From NCBI GenBank assembly GCA_003008705.1, contig PDUO01000001.1, forward strand, positions 682,001-746,000: a stretch of DNA of 64,000 bases. Direction: 5' to 3'. The notes beneath the pieces were generated by a model, which did no database searches, was not told the origin of the DNA, and worked only from the letters and a program-made list of their open reading frames with translations. How positions within the stretch are numbered: position 1 is the first letter of the stretch; each line of letters begins with the position of its first letter. Source of the DNA: Pezicula radicicola (Eukaryota > Ascomycota > Leotiomycetes > Helotiales > Dermateaceae). Positions 34,454-47,004 of this stretch are shown here, in pieces. Both the position numbers and the translations under genes were made by a program.

Positions 34454-37117
34454 TTAGATACTTAAACTCGATTTTTCTTCGCTAATATTTCCAGAGCTCT
34501 ATTATGTCTTTTGTTATCTCGTTATTGCCCTTTATTTTTTGTTCTTCTTTTGATTTTGAGACATGTGTTGCGAGGAAAGGAGGAGTGAAAGTATTTCGGA
34601 AGCTGGGAACTGATGTTTAATGGGATGAGGATTTGGATATTGCGTGCATAGATTTGCTTACTTCGGGTTTTGTTGCGTTAATTATTTTAGTACTACAGAA
34701 GCGAATTTTATAGACAAATTTTCTAAGGTTTGAAGTCTGCATTGAAGTATTGACATTATGTATATTAGTGCACATGCTCGCTTAACCTCCTAACCCAATG
34801 TTCCACCAAACCAGCATTCATTTGGCTACCCGTTCAAGGAAGCCGAACTGCGAGAACGACGTCTATCTAACTATTAGCTCAATATAGCTCAAGATTACTG
34901 TAGATTAACTGAAGGTAATTTAGTGAACTAACAACGTTCAATTTTCCGTCTCGCTCAATCTCGCTTATCCCTTAGTTCGTTAGATGTGACTTTGTGCAGG
35001 GATTCGACACTCTGAGAATTTTGCCATTGAAAAATGTATACGTTTTGTCGTGCACGTCCTAGTGGTCCGTGCAGGTCACAACTAACGAACTAGGGGATAT
35101 ATATATTATTTCTACCTTAAGTAGGTAGTATTACTTAATATTAGCTCTATAAGATTTATAACCAAAATATGCCAGACAAAATACACACCCTAAAAACATT
35201 CCTAAATCAGCAAACTAATAGCCATCTACTTACAGAAGTAAAAGGAAAGAGCCAGACACCAAACTCAACCAACACAACCATATTACTCCCTGAATCTCCA
35301 CCCCCCAAACCCCTTTATCCCCCATAAATAGAAAGGGCAGTCCCAAAGTGGGTAAAGTGATATCTAGATAGATTCTGTTTAAGGGGAAGAAAGAAGTTAA
35401 GTGCAAATAACTAATAATTGTATTGTTCACTAATACTTACATATAGAGAAAGGAGGGGCCTTTTAGAGGTCGCTTACTCGAAAGTTAGTTATAATAAAGT
35501 TTTACTGTTTTGATTGAATCTTAAGCTTTTTTTGTTGTTGGGGGGCCGGCGGGTAATTCTTGTTTTATTTTATTCTTTTCTTTTAGGGGTATTTTTTTTC
35601 GTTGCTTGGTTGTTAATCTTAGGCTCTCCGCGCTCTTCTTAGCTCTATATTTAAGATACGCTCTCCTCTTAATACGATTTTCAAGTAGATGAGGTTGAAT
35701 TAATGACTACCTACCTAATTAAGAGATTCCTTGGGTAAGTTGCACTGCTATATAGGTTCTAAACAAAAGAATATTTTTTCTTTCTTTTGTAGTCTCTGCC
35801 TCTACCATGAATCTTAGACTGCCTACCTTCCTACGTACCTTATAATTCACACTAAGTCTACTATCTCAAGTGGCACTGTCGCGATTTTGTTCGCCGTTAA
35901 AGGTGATCCGATATATTTCTGTGATGAAGAATAATTCGTTGCTAGTACTAAGCTACCTCTCTATCGAAACTAAGAAATGTTCTATAGAATGAAGTTACTC
36001 CCATGTGGCTTATCTTAAAGTCAAAGATAGTAATCATATAGGAGCATATTCTCCTTATGTAGGTGACTTACCTGATTTGACTAACTTGGTTAATTTTAAG
36101 TAGCTCACTTTCTTCAACCATCTAATTTCAACTATCTATTTTCAATACAGTATAGTTAAGTTACAGTACATCGCATAGACATAATTCTAGGATATAAACT
36201 ATATCCTATCACTACTCAACTCTTCCCCCTTATCCTTACCGCGGTTATACTACCAAATAACACATCTTGAAATCAAACTGAGAAGAGAACCATTTTACTT
36301 CCACAGTAGGATTTCCCGAAAGGAGATATTGTGTACTTGGAATAACGATATCTTTTCTGATATTTCAAATTCCAAATTGGTGGATTTCTCGCCGGGTGGA
36401 AAGGTGAAGGAAAATTTCCAAATACTTACAACTTACATCAATGTGTGACAAGCCATAGGCCTAAACACTTGTCCGAAAAAGAAGCAAATGTTGTTTTTGA
36501 AGGCCTCGAACGGGGTATATTATGTTAAAAGTATATTAAAGTGTGTTTAAGCGTTTACAAGAAAATAGCGATAGATGAAATATAACCGTCCAATCTTTCC
36601 ATCGTACGTGTGCGACGGTGGTACAGATGCGCAGGCCGACTATGTGGCCTTGAGGCTCAAAATTGCTATGCAAACTCAAGGGGGTCCCTATTCTCTTCCA
36701 AGAATCCAGTCTTGCTAAGACGCATATTACGCTGTACTCCCGAACCACACGGCTTGCTAGGGTTCAAATTGGGTGGCTGAGGGCGAGATGCAACCGAGAA
36801 AACTCTCGCAGAGCCTCCTGGGTGACCATCAGTCTGACCGCTTTTGCAGTTCAAGACTATAGAGAACATTTAGGTAATCAGCTAGATATTTTGAGTTCTG
36901 TATATATGGTATAAACGCTTCGTTGTATTCGTATCATATCACTAGATAACGCCTTAGATGAAATGACCAAAACACGTCTTTCTTATGGTATCTCCGAGCC
37001 CTAAAATCACAAAACACCGCACAACGCCATCATACAGCCCGTTAAATTGTCGTACATACATAGGTATCAAAAGAAAATGATTTGCACCCAAAAAGAAGAC
37101 ATCCTATACCATGCCTA
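34454..37117. other. 2.7-kb AT-rich intergenic region
   Basis: This is strongly AT-rich, especially 35100-36300, with many short TA-rich runs and no credible ORF. It contains the TA-flanked MITE at 34968-35097. The 36500-36900 part is more balanced in base composition but has only short overlapping frames on both strands. Confidence 0.5.
34966..35099. mobile_element. 130-bp MITE-like element with TA target duplication
   Basis: The body is 34968-35097. The ends are inverted repeats of about 23 bp (34968-34990 and 35075-35097) with consensus TCCCYTAGTTCGTTAGWTGT. They differ at two positions and are flanked on both sides by TA. This is the geometry of Tc1/mariner-derived MITEs. There is no coding capacity. 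Confidence 0.6.
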
Positions 37118-40100
37118 CTATTGGGCATAAAAATGGCCGTTTTGCGGTGAGTGACCATATGGTGATACACTTCCCTGAGCCTGGCTAATTGGCACTTGGT
37201 GATAACTTTGTGCGGTATTTGCAGGTATGGTATCGAACCCAAATCCAGCAGTATTGATGCCAAGCATATTTTGTGGCTGGAAATTTGAGACTGCCGGGGG
37301 GCCTGATACATAAGTTTGAGGCATCGAATACTGAGGAGCATGTTGAGTGTTGTAATTTTGTTCCGGTATCGAAGGGGGGAAGCTGGCATCCATGGAGCTA
37401 AATCCGCGTGTTGGAAGATCTATCTGGTAGGATTGTTGATTGGTATAGATAGGATTCTGCTCATACATAACATTCGTTTGTTGCATTTGTGGGTGCATTC
37501 CGTATATTGGAGAACGAGTATTTGTAGAATAGAACTGGGACTGCTGATTTTGTTGAAAGCCTGTAAATTGAGGCTGCATATGTATATGAGGGGAGACATC
37601 ATTCATGCTGAAAGGACTTGCAGATGACTCCATCTTCGGCATAGGTGTCACCGGCGTGAGATTTTGTTCGACGGGGCTAATGATGGTGTTTGCATCAACT
37701 TTTCTGTCTTCCACAAGTCCGAGAATAGGTAGGCTGATATGTTCCATATGTTTCGCCAAATGGACCGTTAGCTTCTTCCAAGTGTTGAAAGTCTTCCCAC
37801 AAAACTTGCAAGGCTCGTCTTGAGGCTTGTTAGTTGTCTCGTGATGACAACGTTCCACCATTACCCATGCCGGCTCGGTAGCATGGGCTTTCTTAATGGC
37901 AGCCTTTGTCTTTTGTTTTGGTTCAGGCAGCTTATGCTCTCGTACTAGATGCTGCAGAAAATTGTCCTTGCGGTAACATGGATGCGTGCAGTCCTCGACC
38001 CGGCATACCCACCACTCTAAGTGGCGATGCCGTTCATTCTCATGCCTTACCCAATCCGCTTTCCTCTTGAATGATTTGGGTTCCTTACACTTATCATATG
38101 TGCAAGTAAACGGCTGAACATCCTCATGAACATGCTTCGTCCAGTCTGATGGTTTCTGGAACTTCTTGGCCTTGAAGCACAGTTGGCATTCAAATTCGGC
38201 TGGAAGACTCCGGGCAGGTGGCATGGGAACCCCTTGAGGGAAGCTATCATTTGTGAGAGCGCCCTCTCCAGGACTCGAATCCTCATCAGAGAATTCGGTC
38301 GTTACACGTAGACCGGTGGTGTTCCGTTCTACATCTCGACGTTTGCCCTTCACATCAAACAGAGTAGCCTTTCCGCCTGTCGCTGCGCAATGGTGACCGG
38401 CTTGGCAGTTGCCATTCATGACAGTCTCGGAGTGCTTTACTCTTGCGCTGAGCAAATTCTTGTAGCGAATTTCTTGCTGGTGGGCGATTCTGCTCACTAG
38501 CCAGCTGTAATGAGGGTTCATCGTAGGGTTCAGTCGCCGGACGTGAGCCTTGAAACCCTCGTAATTGGGGATAATAGGCTCCGAGAATTGATCTGATCCT
38601 AATTTCTGATCCATTTCATCTCCATCGCCTTCTTCTTCATCATCATCCTCGTCTTCGTCTTGATCCATATTTTCTGGTGGTTTCACATCAGTCTCGTCGA
38701 CAGACTGATCCACGCCGGTCGACTGAAATGCTGTATTTGGGACTGGAGGACCACCTTGCCGGCGCAAGAGGTCAGCAATACCTCCCACGCTCTCGCTTGA
38801 TTGATGCCGAGGCAAGTCGCTTCTACTTCTAGCCCGCCTGATTACCTGCCCAACAAAGCCTAGGTTCCCCGGGCTTTTCGGAGTCGGAGATGTCGCACTT
38901 ATAGAACCGCTACGTGCGTGAGCGTGAGCTCCCACAGCTGCAAGGGGACCGGCCATGGCCGCAAAAGCTGTGTTTATGCTTGGTGCTGGCTTTCTTCCAA
39001 AGCTGTTATTCCTCGGTGGTGGCACAAGGCTGTCCTGGCTTTCTTTCCGAGTGTTTGGATGTATCTCAGGTTCTTTCGTGGCGGTATTTGATCTTTTAAG
39101 CTTGCTTTCGCTTCTTTTACGAACAATGTTCGCAATACGGCCAAAACCAGTGTCAAGAAGATTTGCGGACCGGTTTCTCTCCGATCCCGCAGGATCATTG
39201 ATGGACATTTTCTTCAGAAAGCTGCCGTCAGTGATCGACTCAATGTCCGAGAGACTCGGTTCACTTCGACGCCTCGTACCCCACGTTGCGACTCGGGAAA
39301 TAACCGAGAATCTGTCGGCGCTTTCCTTGTACTCCCTCATAGCATCGGCAGCAGTCGGTGGCTGATAGTTAGTATCTGTCTTAGTGGGTACTGCTGGGGC
39401 GTCGTTCCATTGTCGACGAACAATCAACTTCAAATCGGCATCATTGAGTTCGGACCTGAAACCATTATTCTTGAAATTGTAGTATACATCTCCGTCTCGT
39501 GGTCTGTTTTCGCGAATACTAGCGGCATCATCCACTGGCAAGATGTTACTATCAATATCGGCCGGCTGTCGAATTGAGTCCGTATCCGACGCTGGATAAT
39601 GCTCAAAGTATGAATTTGCTGGCTGTACAGGATAGACATTCTGAGTAGATTTCGATACCCAGTCTTTCACCTCAGTGATCTTCTCATCTAGCTGGCGGTT
39701 TTTTTCTTGCTGGTTCAATGAAGGAACTTCAATGTCTGCCATCAATTTGCGACTCTCGGGGTCTAATCCGGCCTGACCGGTCCGCTCACTAGGCCTCCAG
39801 AAGCCATCATCATCCCTTGTTGCACTACTTTGTGGTCCTTGTCCAGCGGTAGAAAAGCTACTGGCCATCCCATGTGCATGCGTGTCGTCGTGGGCTTCTC
39901 CAAATTGTGAAACAGTAACCCGAGGGCTACGTCCAGGTTGCGACATTGTTGGCTCAATTCCCTCGGCGCTTGTATGGCTGCTGCTGCTTTGGTCGGGGGT
40001 CAATTGAACTCCCGCAGCGTGTGTGGCTGCGAGTACAGGGAAGTTCTGGGATCGCGACTTGTAAATCGGAGTCGTCAACACGTGCTGAGAGTTTGTCACT

Positions 40101-40561
40101 GCTAGCCCAAGGTCGTTGGTTTCGCTCTTCGGAGATGGTGTTGTAGGTGTGCTCGTGTGTATGGGACTCAAAGGGTGTATGTAATCGACGGTGTCGAAGG
40201 CTCGTTGTCCTCCGAGGTAGGATGATGGATCTGATTGGGAATGGATAAGCTGGGGAGGTTGGTATGTGTTCCCAAGTGCCGACGGCAGCGAGGAGGGTTG
40301 TTGAAATTCAGTTTCGTCGAAGTTTACCCCGAAGAACTCGTCCAACAGTTCGGGACCTTCGCTGGGTTGGTAGTTACTGTATTCGGAGATACTCTCGCCG
40401 GGAGTACCACCAATATTGTATGAAGGACTGGCAGAGTTACTAATCGTGTGCGAGTAGTCAAAGGGAGACAGTAATGTGGACTCCAATGGTGTATTAGGCA
40501 AGTAGTTGTTGTTCAGCACCGGGTCCTGGTTGTCTGGGGAGGTGTACGTTGAGGAAGACAT
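37118..40561 (-). CDS. large C2H2 zinc-finger transcription factor
   Basis: A single intronless exon encodes 1147 aa. The first 800 residues are disordered and rich in S, P, Q and D, with an acidic DQDEDEDDDEEEGDGDE run near residue 630. Zinc fingers cluster at about 800-985: CQLCFKAKKFQKPSDWTKH, CTYDKCKEPKSFKRKADWVRH, CRVEDCTHPCYRKDNFLQH, and after a gap CKFCGKTFNTWKKLTVHLAKH. The C-terminal 150 residues are Q/N/Y/P-rich (repeated QPQ, QQN), typical of activation domains. This is a nuclear DNA-binding regulator, but I recognise no named orthologue. The start MSSSTYTSPDNQDP at 40561 is the first ATG of the frame. Confidence 0.9.
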   Translation of the reverse strand: MSSSTYTSPDNQDPVLNNNYLPNTPLESTLLSPFDYSHTISNSASPSYNIGGTPGESISEYSNYQPSEGPELLDEFFGVNFDETEFQQPSSLPSALGNTYQPPQLIHSQSDPSSYLGGQRAFDTVDYIHPLSPIHTSTPTTPSPKSETNDLGLAVTNSQHVLTTPIYKSRSQNFPVLAATHAAGVQLTPDQSSSSHTSAEGIEPTMSQPGRSPRVTVSQFGEAHDDTHAHGMASSFSTAGQGPQSSATRDDDGFWRPSERTGQAGLDPESRKLMADIEVPSLNQQEKNRQLDEKITEVKDWVSKSTQNVYPVQPANSYFEHYPASDTDSIRQPADIDSNILPVDDAASIRENRPRDGDVYYNFKNNGFRSELNDADLKLIVRRQWNDAPAVPTKTDTNYQPPTAADAMREYKESADRFSVISRVATWGTRRRSEPSLSDIESITDGSFLKKMSINDPAGSERNRSANLLDTGFGRIANIVRKRSESKLKRSNTATKEPEIHPNTRKESQDSLVPPPRNNSFGRKPAPSINTAFAAMAGPLAAVGAHAHARSGSISATSPTPKSPGNLGFVGQVIRRARSRSDLPRHQSSESVGGIADLLRRQGGPPVPNTAFQSTGVDQSVDETDVKPPENMDQDEDEDDDEEEGDGDEMDQKLGSDQFSEPIIPNYEGFKAHVRRLNPTMNPHYSWLVSRIAHQQEIRYKNLLSARVKHSETVMNGNCQAGHHCAATGGKATLFDVKGKRRDVERNTTGLRVTTEFSDEDSSPGEGALTNDSFPQGVPMPPARSLPAEFECQLCFKAKKFQKPSDWTKHVHEDVQPFTCTYDKCKEPKSFKRKADWVRHENERHRHLEWWVCRVEDCTHPCYRKDNFLQHLVREHKLPEPKQKTKAAIKKAHATEPAWVMVERCHHETTNKPQDEPCKFCGKTFNTWKKLTVHLAKHMEHISLPILGLVEDRKVDANTIISPVEQNLTPVTPMPKMESSASPFSMNDVSPHIHMQPQFTGFQQNQQSQFYSTNTRSPIYGMHPQMQQTNVMYEQNPIYTNQQSYQIDLPTRGFSSMDASFPPSIPEQNYNTQHAPQYSMPQTYVSGPPAVSNFQPQNMLGINTAGFGFDTIPANTAQSYHQVPISQAQGSVSPYGHSPQNGHFYAQ

Positions 40562-42084
40562 TACGGTGTAACGGACGGTGGAGGCTGTATATTTGGGGAT
40601 CGAGTCTTATACCTAATAAATGATGCGATCGCGCGCAAGGCTAGGCCTACTCAGCTGGCACGCTATCAGATCAAAAGGCAGATGGCAGGGTATTGTGCAT
40701 TGTAGCCTTGGGGGAGCTTCTAAGGTGAGCGCGCCTGCCTGATCGCGCGACGGGAATTAGTGGTTGGATCGGGAGAGAAAGGATGTCCAAGAACAAGAAC
40801 AGCAACAAGAAGCAGCAACGGAGATATGAGATGAGATGAGCGAGAAGGCGCAAAAGAGGTTGGTATTGTAAACGGGAGGATTTGCGGATGCTTTGCGATA
40901 GAAGACCAGACGATGGAGCGAATGTAGTGGTGAGTTGTCAGGAGAGTTGGGTTGGAAGGGGGTCGCGAGGGGTTTCGAAGGCTTTGCCTGGGGGGTTCCG
41001 ATGCACTCAGCGCTAAAGTCGATAAGACGGAGAGCCTTGTAGCCTTTTCCAGCACACCAAACGCCCAAGATGACTGAAAACGGTTGGATGAGAACTCTCT
41101 CACACGGTGAGAGCAAGGAGAAGGTCACAGTAGGCATTTCACATGGCTGACAATGTAGACATGAATGCCATCATACTTCAATGCTAAATACGTGGCTGTG
41201 TTTTTGAGAGAGCCGCACTGCAGGCTGGGGGAATAGGCGAGGCAGACCTGCCTGACTGATCACTGCGTTCAGGTCGACGGGAAGGTACGGTCAGGCAGTA
41301 CCGGTATTCTCCCTGCACATGCCATCATGACTGTGAACTCCAACCAATCTGCTATTCTAGCTGGTATTCTCCTATGAGCACAAATCCTTCAGAGGCTCGC
41401 TGTCACTCTGTGGGGAGATCCATCAATCCGTTTTCGCATCTCCCAGGAAATGGAAAGCATAGCCTCGACCAGTGAAATGCACAAAGTTGTACTGCAGCAA
41501 GAGACCTCATCTGATGCAAGCCACAGCCTCGTCTGAGCCTTTTGATCCAATGGGCTGGTTGAGGGGATTACTATCCCGAGGCTATGTTGACTGCGCCGGG
41601 CGAGTCTTGACGAGGGTTTCTGCTCCCTTTAGGCTTTTCTCGAGCAAAGTCAATTCAAACATCCCTGATTACATGTATGAAAATAAATATGTAGTCAAGT
41701 CTTGCATTAGAACAGAAGCCATCCGGGCTTCGACCTTTATGATCATATTTAGAAACGCACCCGGCAGCGAGTAATCCCTAATCGTTGTCTCTCACGAGAT
41801 TATAACCTCTAAATAGGTGAATAACAGCTAAGCCAGAAGATCTGTTAGACCCCATTATATCAGTAACACAGTTACAAACTCAATACTACATTGCACATCA
41901 TTTCCCACCTTCTAATGCATACAGGCGACAATATACAATGGCAATACTCAACAGGCACCGATGCGATATGAGGTGATCTCCCGTTAAGCGGTCGAATTGC
42001 CCCTTGGTTAAAGGCTTAGTGAAATATTACATGACAAGCTTTAGTCGGGCGAAAATGTCAAGTCATGTACTGTAAAAGTACTAT

Positions 42085-42111
42085 GAGTTACACTATTTAA
42101 GTTGAAGTGCC
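42085..42111 (+). repeat. dispersed repeat, copy 2 (GAGTTACACTATTT family)
   Basis: GAGTTACACTATTTAAGTTG is continued by AAGTGC. It is the near-copy of minus-strand 29294-29266 and is followed by further AAGTTA/TTACTT motifs to 42160. Confidence 0.5.
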
Positions 42112-44023
42112 CCGGTAAGTTACTTAAATCAAGTCAGTTTTACTCGAGTCAAGTTCTATATTGGTGCGGAACATGAGAGAAAGCCAATCATTTCAACAAG
42201 TAAGCTTAACACCACCGGTATACACGGTTTAGAGAGCCGCTCCGAAGGTTGTGCATGTATGTTATGCAGAGCGTTTCTGTCTCGACGTTATTTGACTTAT
42301 TCCTGGAGTTGAAAGACGCTTTATCATCCACGACCCACCTTTGCGAAAGAGACCAAGAAGCAAAGTTAGATAGATGCCGAATATTTGAAATAAGTAGAAG
42401 TATCTCCTGCAAAAGTATGAAAGAGAATGACGCTGCAAGGAAAGCTGCTGAAGGGACGAGATCACTTTCAAAAAACAAAAAAAGCAAAAAACAAAATGTT
42501 AACGTCCTTATAAATAGCAAAGAAAGAATATTGGCTACAGAGCGTTCGTTAAGGTATGCCAGGCAGACGAGGAAGCTCCTCTCTTATTTGATTCTGAGCC
42601 ACCAGATTCATTCGGTCGTAGGAATACGGCCGGAATTTGATGCATCGCTCGAAGATCAACCGGAAACCGATGGCTTTCGATGTGCAACTGCCGTCCAAAG
42701 CAGAAGTGAATACTTCATAGTCAAGATATGATTGAAATATCTACAGTGACCTCATTCGGACTATCCCCAGAATCTCGCTCCCAAGACCAAGCATGGCCTG
42801 TGCCTTGCAGCTCAAGCAGCTTACCGTGATGTTATTCCGGTCCTAAGGATAACACGCGATTACTGCAAAATAATCGGAAGGAAAAGAGGCCTTGTCCATG
42901 ACTCTATGCTAGACATTCCAATTATTTAGAGTTTCCAACCAGGGGCCGCCTGTCGTCGTGCTCAAACAGTCAGCCAGCTTGTAGTTGACGAGACGCTACC
43001 GGTACGTACTGTATTTCTGCTTCCGAGTAAGCAGGAAGTGCCGGGTCGCAAGGACGTTGCAAGAAGATGCTCTTCCAAATGAGAAGGAGGTAGATATCAA
43101 GCATCTTCATACATGCTCTGTATGTGTTTGGGACAAAAAGCCAAAGTTGCAACCGATAACGAGAACGGGAATATCCCCGTCTTATCCGAATAATTGGAGC
43201 AGGGGTTTCAGATCATCTCAAACTCCTTCTATAAAGAGGCTAGATCGTCCAAGATGTTCCATCGCCCGCGGAATTTACTTAGAATCTTAGAGCCTTACGA
43301 GGCTTGCCCATTCGGCGGTTCCGTGAACACTTCTCGACAAGAACTGCAAAGGATCGGAATAATTTTTGCGACATGGTCTATCAAGGACCTTCGAAATCCC
43401 AAGATCTGGCCATGAATCTGAATCGTTTCCCGTGGGGTAATTTCTCCATATCCGACCCTGAGATCTTCTCGAATCTCGGTGGGATCCTCAATTGTAATCA
43501 GCCGCTCGCTACAGTGGTAGACAATAATGCTTTTTGTAACTTGATCTTGTTGAAGATCAAGTTGTGGCATTGTAGATTGTCATTGCATCCCCGAATCCAC
43601 ACCCGATGGAACCTCTCAGCTTGCTCGATTTCTATGACTCTGAAATTGCACAATCAAGTAATAGTGACAGTAACAGGAAAGAAAAAAAAACCATATAATA
43701 CTAATGGTCTCTCGCAAGCAACAACCTATGATTTGAGATCCATGAATAATAGCCCACTCACTTACTTACTGGTCGTGCAGCTGTGTAAATGCAATCTCCC
43801 TCTATTTCTTTTCTCATTGAGAAGCCCCCAAAATTCTACAATTGCTTTTGTCAATAGGCCTGCTTGGCTCTGGAAATTGACATCTTTTTTGCAAGCTCCT
43901 TGCAAGCTTGATTAACGGCAGTGCCGAGAAAGAAAAAGCGCATTTCGTATGCACAACAGAGGGTTGAGTTTCCAGTGGCTGGCTCATAGAAAAATGAACT
44001 TCAAGTTGTGGAGATCTGGAATT

Positions 44024-44253
44024 TTAGCACTTTAGGTCTTGTCGTAAAAGTGTACCTCCGTAAGCACCTAGGAAAGTTTCTGAAGTCCCTTGGTAAGAAT
44101 ACTCGTCGTCGTTAATATCCCTCCTAGATTGTGGATATGGAACTTGAGGCACAATTCGCTTCCAATGACTAGATCCAGTCTGGCTCAAGCCATTTGATTG
44201 TTCATTCGCAGCTTTGCTAGCAGTACCCAGCACTTTTCCAAAGGCCCCTGCTG
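44024..44253 (-). other. exon-like coding block, gene not resolved
   Basis: On the minus strand a CTCAGCAG acceptor at 44254 opens a frame reading GAFGKVLGTASKAANEQSNG, continuing hydrophilic to SETFLGAYGG and stopping at 44024. The composition is protein-like, but there is no convincing upstream exon or start codon, and I recognise no family. It may be the last exon of a small gene or a remnant. Confidence 0.2.
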
Positions 44254-47004
44254 AGTGATTGTTTCGTAGCCCAAATTAGACGAATAGCATCTACCAGATG
44301 ATAATAATTACTGATTATGCTAAGGCGCTTTTAATCATGTATGTCACCCATCCCGTAAAACTGACCTTATCGTCGCTGCTCCGCCGGACAGCACACTGCT
44401 TCCAAGTACCCGGGATTTCCTAGAGCTGAGAATATGATATGATGAGGGACAACAGCTTGCGATTTACGATTTGCGATTTAATGATCGGCATGGGAAAAGA
44501 GGCCAGGGCTTGAGCTCGCCATGGAGAATTGGAGATCCTCTGCAAAAAGGGCCTGTTCTCTCATGTACGTCAATTTCTTAGCTACTAGGCTGGTGCAGCG
44601 TGCAGTGTGAGAAGCGGAGAGCGAACGGAGGCTAGAGCCTTGGTGCTACAATAGAAGTGGGATATGGCCGAATCCCTAATCGTGAATCACCAGGCCATGG
44701 TATGCTACCGGTACTACCGATACACATACAGGGGCACGCGAGGTCTGACTGGACTGACTGCTATGGAGTCTGCAGCGGAGATTCCCTGATGCAAAAATGC
44801 CAAAATATCAAATAATGTCCGCTCGACATACAATGACAGCGGCTGCGAAGGGATACCGATCCAATCGATGCGATGTGCACTGGTGTGCAGCGTTGGGCCT
44901 GCAGCAGCACTAATGAGGGGCTGAAGATTTTGAATTTTATTTTTCTTACCCTTTTACACCTTGGCTGTGAAGTTTTTTTTTCCTGTTGGCTTACTTCGTA
45001 GGTTCGCGAAAGAGCGATGACTTCCTGGTGGACGACTAATAACTTGTGGCGTTGATTAGCACTGCGACCATAGGCTACTGCACGCCTGCGCCGGAACGCC
45101 TTTGCGCTCGCTCAGTTCCAAAAGTCCACGGTGACTCGTCAGCTCTCTAGCTCCCAACAGCTTGTGGAAGCCCGGCACCAGTAACCAGTGCTTGGGAATT
45201 TGACAGGTGAAGCCTGTTGTGCTGTGCCTGTCACCAATGTCATCTCATATTTGGGGAGGAAGGGGGGGGTCATAGCCGATTGCAGGTCGCAGACACTGGG
45301 CGTGCTGTGACTGCCTAAGAATAATATCTACGGTAGGTAAGGTACCTTACGGAGTGTGCTGCACCACAGCAAAGCTAGATCTTACTTGCCCATAAACCCG
45401 ACCTCGCACGCCTCGCACGCCTGGCACACTTGGCTCCTCCTAAGAATTATATACGAAAGATCGTCTCGCGAGTTGGGTAGTTCAGACACCCCCTTGACGC
45501 CTCATCGACAGACTTAAGAAGTGGTCTTTCGCCGACACGGAGCCAAACCTAAGTCCGTGCTGTAGGATGACCTTGACATCTCGGGGTCATCAGAGATCCC
45601 GACTACTTGTACCATAGCCTACGTATCTAAGATCCAGTGCTGGGTGGAATTGGGGTCTCACATCACAATGCCACCCCTCTCTACTACTCAACTACCACCA
45701 TCGGCATCATTATCGCCCACGGCCTCGCCAGATTCCAGAAGGGACGTCCCTGGTCTCTCAGGTGTGTGTACGTGCATCCGACTCTGCTGAACGAACCCTC
45801 CTTGGGGAGACTCTGCATCATGGTCCATGCAGATCGCCCCCGTAAGCCCCGTAGCAAAAGAAAAGATGGCGCCAGAGAGCTGGGATCTTTAAGGCTGGTA
45901 GGGGAGCTTAAGTAAGACTAGGACAGGCATGGCAGCACTCACGCTCAAGATCCAGGGGGTGGACTTGGCCTTGATTGACCTAAACACTACCCAATCTCGT
46001 GGCGTCCTAGACGAACCTCCTCCATATGATGATGGTGGGAAATGTCTAACCGTACGTAGTTCGCCATTCGGCTGTTTTGTTGATCGCAGAGGCATTCAGG
46101 AGATGCTTCATCTCCATCATCCTCTCTTATGGGCCTGCCCATCCTGTCCTTGCCACTTCCAATCGTCCTTTTTCGAATGAGTTCTACATTCTTTTCAGGC
46201 CCAATTGCACCGTAATACCGTGCTGGACTTTCTCACTGTTCGAGTACTGTACTGAACTGTTGCGCCCCCTCCTGCTTCTCCTTGCCTTAGAGCTAGGCAC
46301 GTCATTCTAAGTTTGTCAGTGGAATTCGACCTTTTACTACTTACTATTCCTGGAGCACCCACGCAGGCATCATCAGTGGTCCGAGTTGCTCTAGACTGTA
46401 TCTTGCAGTGGCTTGAAGCAGTTCTCTCTTATTTGTTGGAAAGAGTTTCTGAACTCTCCGGAGTACAACTTATCCCACAAGCACACTTTGAGAGGCCCAT
46501 ATATTCTGCTGCAAGCTCAAGCCACAGACAAACTCCTTGATCTCCACAACTGCTGCTTAAGTCTTGGTTCTTCTTGACTCTCAGCTTCAGCGTTGAAAAA
46601 CAAAGACACGCTCGAAAATCAGCAAACCTCGCGTGCACCTTGTACCTGCTTCAATGTCCCAAATATCGCCCGTTTTTCTCCACTCTTGTTGACGCTTACA
46701 CAAGTGCGTGCCGCAACTGGAACAGGTCTACTACATTGGCCTCGAGTCTTCTAGTTTTGGGTACCTCTTCGACGCGACAAAGATTCGATTCGCCATCTTC
46801 GCAACTCGAATGAAGCGAGGGACACCAAGAAGTGCATTTTTGGCGACGTTGGCAGGTATCTCTCTGGAGTTTGGGACTTTGGCATTATACGTCTGAGAAT
46901 TGGAGATACGGGTGGCATTTCACTCTGTTGGGGAAGCCATCCTTGTACACACGTTTGACGTCCTGGCCCAATAAGTCGCATCCAGCTTTGAATCATTGCA
47001 GTTG

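Larger units (their letters stand above)
40562..47004. other. 6.4-kb gene-poor region
   Basis: This is the longest gap in the window. It includes the divergent upstream regions of the C2H2 factor and of the Zn2Cys6 factor at 47005. Several frames exceed 90 codons (41472-41774, 42249-42731, 43304-43915, 45637-45915), but none has a domain. A minus-strand exon-like block lies at 44024-44253. Long leaders or regulatory sequence are likely explanations. Confidence 0.45.

Noticed and set aside
36535..36915. Overlapping frames on both strands near 36.7 kb, considered as a small gene or structural RNA
   Set aside because: There is no ATG-led frame with protein-like composition, and no tRNA or 5S internal promoter boxes were seen.
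41472..41774. 100-codon frame
   Set aside because: It begins with GTG, has no internal support and lies in a gene-poor region. Not credible as a gene.
43304..43915. 203-codon plus-strand frame
   Set aside because: It has no ATG near its start, includes an A-run coding KKKK, and has no recognisable composition. An antisense frame over the same bases looks no worse.
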